Shown: positions 61,929 to 64,000 of the stretch, one piece after another | Layout of the letters: every line of letters begins with the position of its first letter | Numbering within the stretch: position 1 is the first letter of the stretch | From: Rhizobium sp. RCAM05350 | GTDB taxonomy: Bacteria > Pseudomonadota > Alphaproteobacteria > Rhizobiales > Rhizobiaceae | Reading direction: 5' to 3' | DNA: 64,000 nucleotides | Assembly (NCBI GenBank): GCA_024426085.1 | Contig: CP087974.1 | Span: forward strand, 2,704,001-2,768,000 | The notes under the pieces: model-generated | What the model saw: only the letters and a program-made list of their open reading frames with translations | What the model was told of the DNA's origin: nothing | Databases searched by the model: none | Program-made: the position numbers and the translations under genes

Positions 61929-63389
61929 TCAGGCAATGCCGCCGAGGCAGACATATTTGATCTCGGTGAATTCCTCGATGCCGTATTTCGAGCCTTCACG
62001 CCCAAGGCCGGAAAGCTTGACGCCGCCAAACGGTGCCTCAGCCGTCGAGATCAGCCCGGTATTAACGCCGACCATGCCATACTCGAGCGCTTCGGCAACC
62101 CGGAAGACGCGGGATAGGTCCTTGGCGTAAAAATAGGATGCGAGACCAAATTCTGTATCGTTCGCCTGCTCGACAACATCCGCTTCGGTCTTGAAGCGGA
62201 ACAATGGCGCAAGAGGACCGAAGGTTTCTTCGCGTGCCACGGCCATGTCCTTGGTGACATCGGCCAGAATCGTCGCTTCGAAGAACGTGCCGCCGAGCGC
62301 ATGCGGCTTGCCGCCCTGCAGAATGCGCGCCCTTTTTCAAAGCGTCGGCAATATGCTCCTCGACCTTGGTCAACGCTGCCTTGTCGATCAGCGGCCCAAG
62401 AATAACGCCTTCGTCAGAAACCGTTGCCGGTCTTGAGCTTGCCGACAGCGGTTGCCAGCTTTTCAGCGAAGGCATCGTAGACACCGTCTTGAACATAGAT
62501 GCGGTTGGCACAAACGCAGGTCTGGCCGTTGTTGCGGTATTTGGCGATCAGCGCGCCTTCGACGGCGGCGTCGAGGTCGGCATCATCGAAAACGATGAAG
62601 GGTGCGTTGCCGCCAAGCTCGAGGCCGAGTTTCTTGATGGTCGGCGCGCTCTGCTTATAAAGTTCGGTGCCGATTTCGGTCCGAACCGGTAAAGGTCAGC
62701 TTGCGCACGGTCGGATTGGAGGTCATTTCGGCGCCGATGGCGGCGGCCGAACCGGTGATAACGCTGAACAGGCCCTTCGGCAGGCCGGCACGCTCGGCCA
62801 GAACAGCGATGGCGATGGCCGAGAATGGCGTCTGCGAAGCGGGCTTCAAAACCATGGCGCAGCCGGCTGCAAAAGCCGGGCCGGCCTTGCAGGTAATCAT
62901 GGCATTCGGGAAGTTCCACGGCGTGATCGCCGCAACAACGCCAATCGGCTGCTTCATCACCATGATGCGCTTATCCGGCTGATGACCCGGAATGATATCG
63001 CCGTAGATGCGGCGGCCTTCCTCGGCGAACCATTCGATGAAGCTGGCGCCATAGACGATTTCGCCGGTTGCTTCCGCCAGCGGCTTGCCCTGTTCGAGCG
63101 TCAGGATGCGGCCGAGATCATCCTTGTTCTCGATCATCAGGTCGTACCATTTGCGCAGGATAGCGCAGCGTTCCTTGGCGGTCCTTTTGGCCCAGCCCTT
63201 CTGAGCGATGCTTGCCGCCTCGATCGCCGCCCTGGTTTCGGCAGCGCTGAGTTTTGGCACGCGGCCGATGATCTCGCCTGTGGCCGGGTTGTTGACCTCA
63301 ATTGCGTTTTTCGGGTCGGCATCGATCCAGTTTTCGCCGACGAGAGCGGCCTGGCGGAACAGCGAAGGGTCTTTCAAGGTCACGGTCAT
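61929..63389 (-). CDS. NAD(P)-dependent succinate-semialdehyde-type aldehyde dehydrogenase (frameshifted here)
   Basis: An aldehyde dehydrogenase of 486 residues. ATG 63389 opens [51 protein letters not shown], the catalytic Glu in [14 protein letters not shown] and Cys in [13 protein letters not shown], and [13 protein letters not shown] are in order; it groups with GabD-like enzymes. Three indels: extra base at 62681 (TC-GACC), A62416 (TTC-GAC) and a lost GC unit near 62326-62331. In this island it would oxidise the aldehyde released by the aldolase (glyceraldehyde or lactaldehyde). Confidence 0.92.
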
Positions 63390-63631
63390 CAGCAGCAAAT
63401 CCTTTGCTTCAAAAAATCTACAGAACTTATACAATTTTTTTCTGGCGTTAGACAATCACCCTGAACGCCGTTTTTACGGCGGCATCACCAAATCGTTGGT
63501 CGCTCGGTTCTTTGTTCTCAAATTGGAAACGGTCCATCTCCAAACCGGTTCCTATCGTGGCTGATCGTCATCGCTATATACGGACTACGTCCGTGCATCG
63601 ACCTCCAACCCTCCCAAGACAGGAATGTGCC
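63390..63631. other. Divergent intergenic region, aldehyde dehydrogenase and nitroreductase
   Basis: About 240 bases containing both promoters. The part around 63405-63445 is AT-rich (ATACAATTTTTTT). The TGTCT-N12-AGACA operator found at 58823 is not repeated here. Confidence 0.4.
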
Positions 63632-64000
63632 ATGACAACCACCAGCAACTACCGCCAGGCCGACTATCCGATCGAGCCAAGCTTTCTCAACCGTTGGTCT
63701 CCACGCGCCTTCACCGGCGAGACCATTTCGGAAGCCGAACTGTTGACCATCCTCGAAGCTGGCCGCTGGGCGCCGTCGGCTTACAACTCGCAGCCCTGGC
63801 GTTTCGTCTATGCGCTGCGCGGCACCGAGCAGTGGGACAGGGTCTTTCCGATCCTCAGCGAATTCAACCAGGGCTGGGCGAAATCCGCATCGGCGCTCGT
63901 GATCCTAATTTCGAAGACCCATTTCGCTGCACCGGGCACGACCGAAGAGAAGCCATCCTATAGCCACAGCTTCGATACAGGTGCTGCCTGGGGCTCGCTT
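63632..64000 (+). CDS. Nitroreductase family protein, N-terminal part (3' end outside window)
   Basis: 123 residues are visible from ATG 63632 (AGGAATG upstream) and the frame is open to the window edge. FLNRWSPRAFTGETISEAEL and EAGRWAPSAYNSQPWRF are the FMN-binding N-terminal motifs of the nitroreductase family. The rest of the FMN/dimer interface lies outside. Substrate not predictable. Confidence 0.88.
   Translation, partial: MTTTSNYRQADYPIEPSFLNRWSPRAFTGETISEAELLTILEAGRWAPSAYNSQPWRFVYALRGTEQWDRVFPILSEFNQGWAKSASALVILISKTHFAAPGTTEEKPSYSHSFDTGAAWGSL

Noticed and set aside
63405..63455. Third copy of the TGTCT-N12-AGACA operator upstream of the aldehyde dehydrogenase gene
   Set aside because: An AGACA occurs but the partner half-site and the core TTTTATCC do not.

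Overview
The window is a 64 kb chromosomal stretch of a Rhizobiaceae alphaproteobacterium (Rhizobium/Agrobacterium/Sinorhizobium relatives). This rests on recognisable gene sets: ActSR, ChvI/ChvG next to hprK and PTS genes, hisB-hisH-hisA-hisF-hisE-coaA, DivL, a TsaE-phosphotransferase fusion, addB-addA-trxA, and trpF-trpB-trpA-accD-folC. GC content is high throughout. I see no mobile element, CRISPR array, rRNA or tRNA.

Layout. 0-4.4 kb: end of helicase hrpB, redox two-component system actSR, mmcB, a lipoprotein L,D-transpeptidase. 4.5-12 kb: malate synthase G, a hydantoinase/oxoprolinase, a secreted unknown, a cytochrome P450, a secreted DUF1402 protein. 12-20 kb: hslV-GNAT-hslU (minus), then divergently hisB..hisE-coaA (plus). 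19.4-23.2 kb: alkB, a secreted unknown, a BON/LysM protein, arfB, pckA (all minus). 23.5-29.2 kb: chvI-chvG-hprK-EIIA-HPr, then ahcY. 29.5-41.4 kb: divL, tsaE-amgK-like fusion, murU, addB, addA, trxA. 41.5-47.4 kb: trpFBA-accD-folC-GNAT (minus). 47.5-50.4 kb: Pmp3, a metallopeptidase, DUF2852, PHB depolymerase. 50.7-63.4 kb: a sugar/sugar-acid catabolic island. It holds a Zn alcohol dehydrogenase, a ribose-type ABC transporter, a FucU mutarotase, an aldo/keto reductase, UxaA, a GntR regulator with two winged helices, a UxaB-like dehydrogenase, an HpcH/HpaI aldolase and an aldehyde dehydrogenase. The window ends inside a nitroreductase gene.

The most important technical point is that roughly 60 small indels interrupt more than 30 reading frames, including essential genes (accD, coaA, folC, tsaE, chvG). 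The indels are not random. About 35 are single-base insertions exactly between a C and a G (CG becoming CAG, CTG, CCG or CGG). About ten are losses of one GC unit from GCGCGC-type runs. Restoring them gives proteins of family length (HslU 435, PckA 536, TrpA 279, AhcY 466 residues). I therefore treat them as sequencing or assembly errors and give full-gene spans with the indel sites.

The most interesting biology is the catabolic island. Its enzymes can be ordered into a complete non-phosphorylative route for L-galactose or a related sugar via L-galactonate, tagaturonate, altronate and 2-keto-3-deoxygluconate. A probable shared operator lies upstream of both the transporter and the dehydratase/regulator pair. 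Other points of note are DivL with tyrosine in place of the phospho-accepting histidine, the TsaE-AmgK-like fusion beside MurU, and lytic-transglycosylase-like motifs in the DUF1402 protein.
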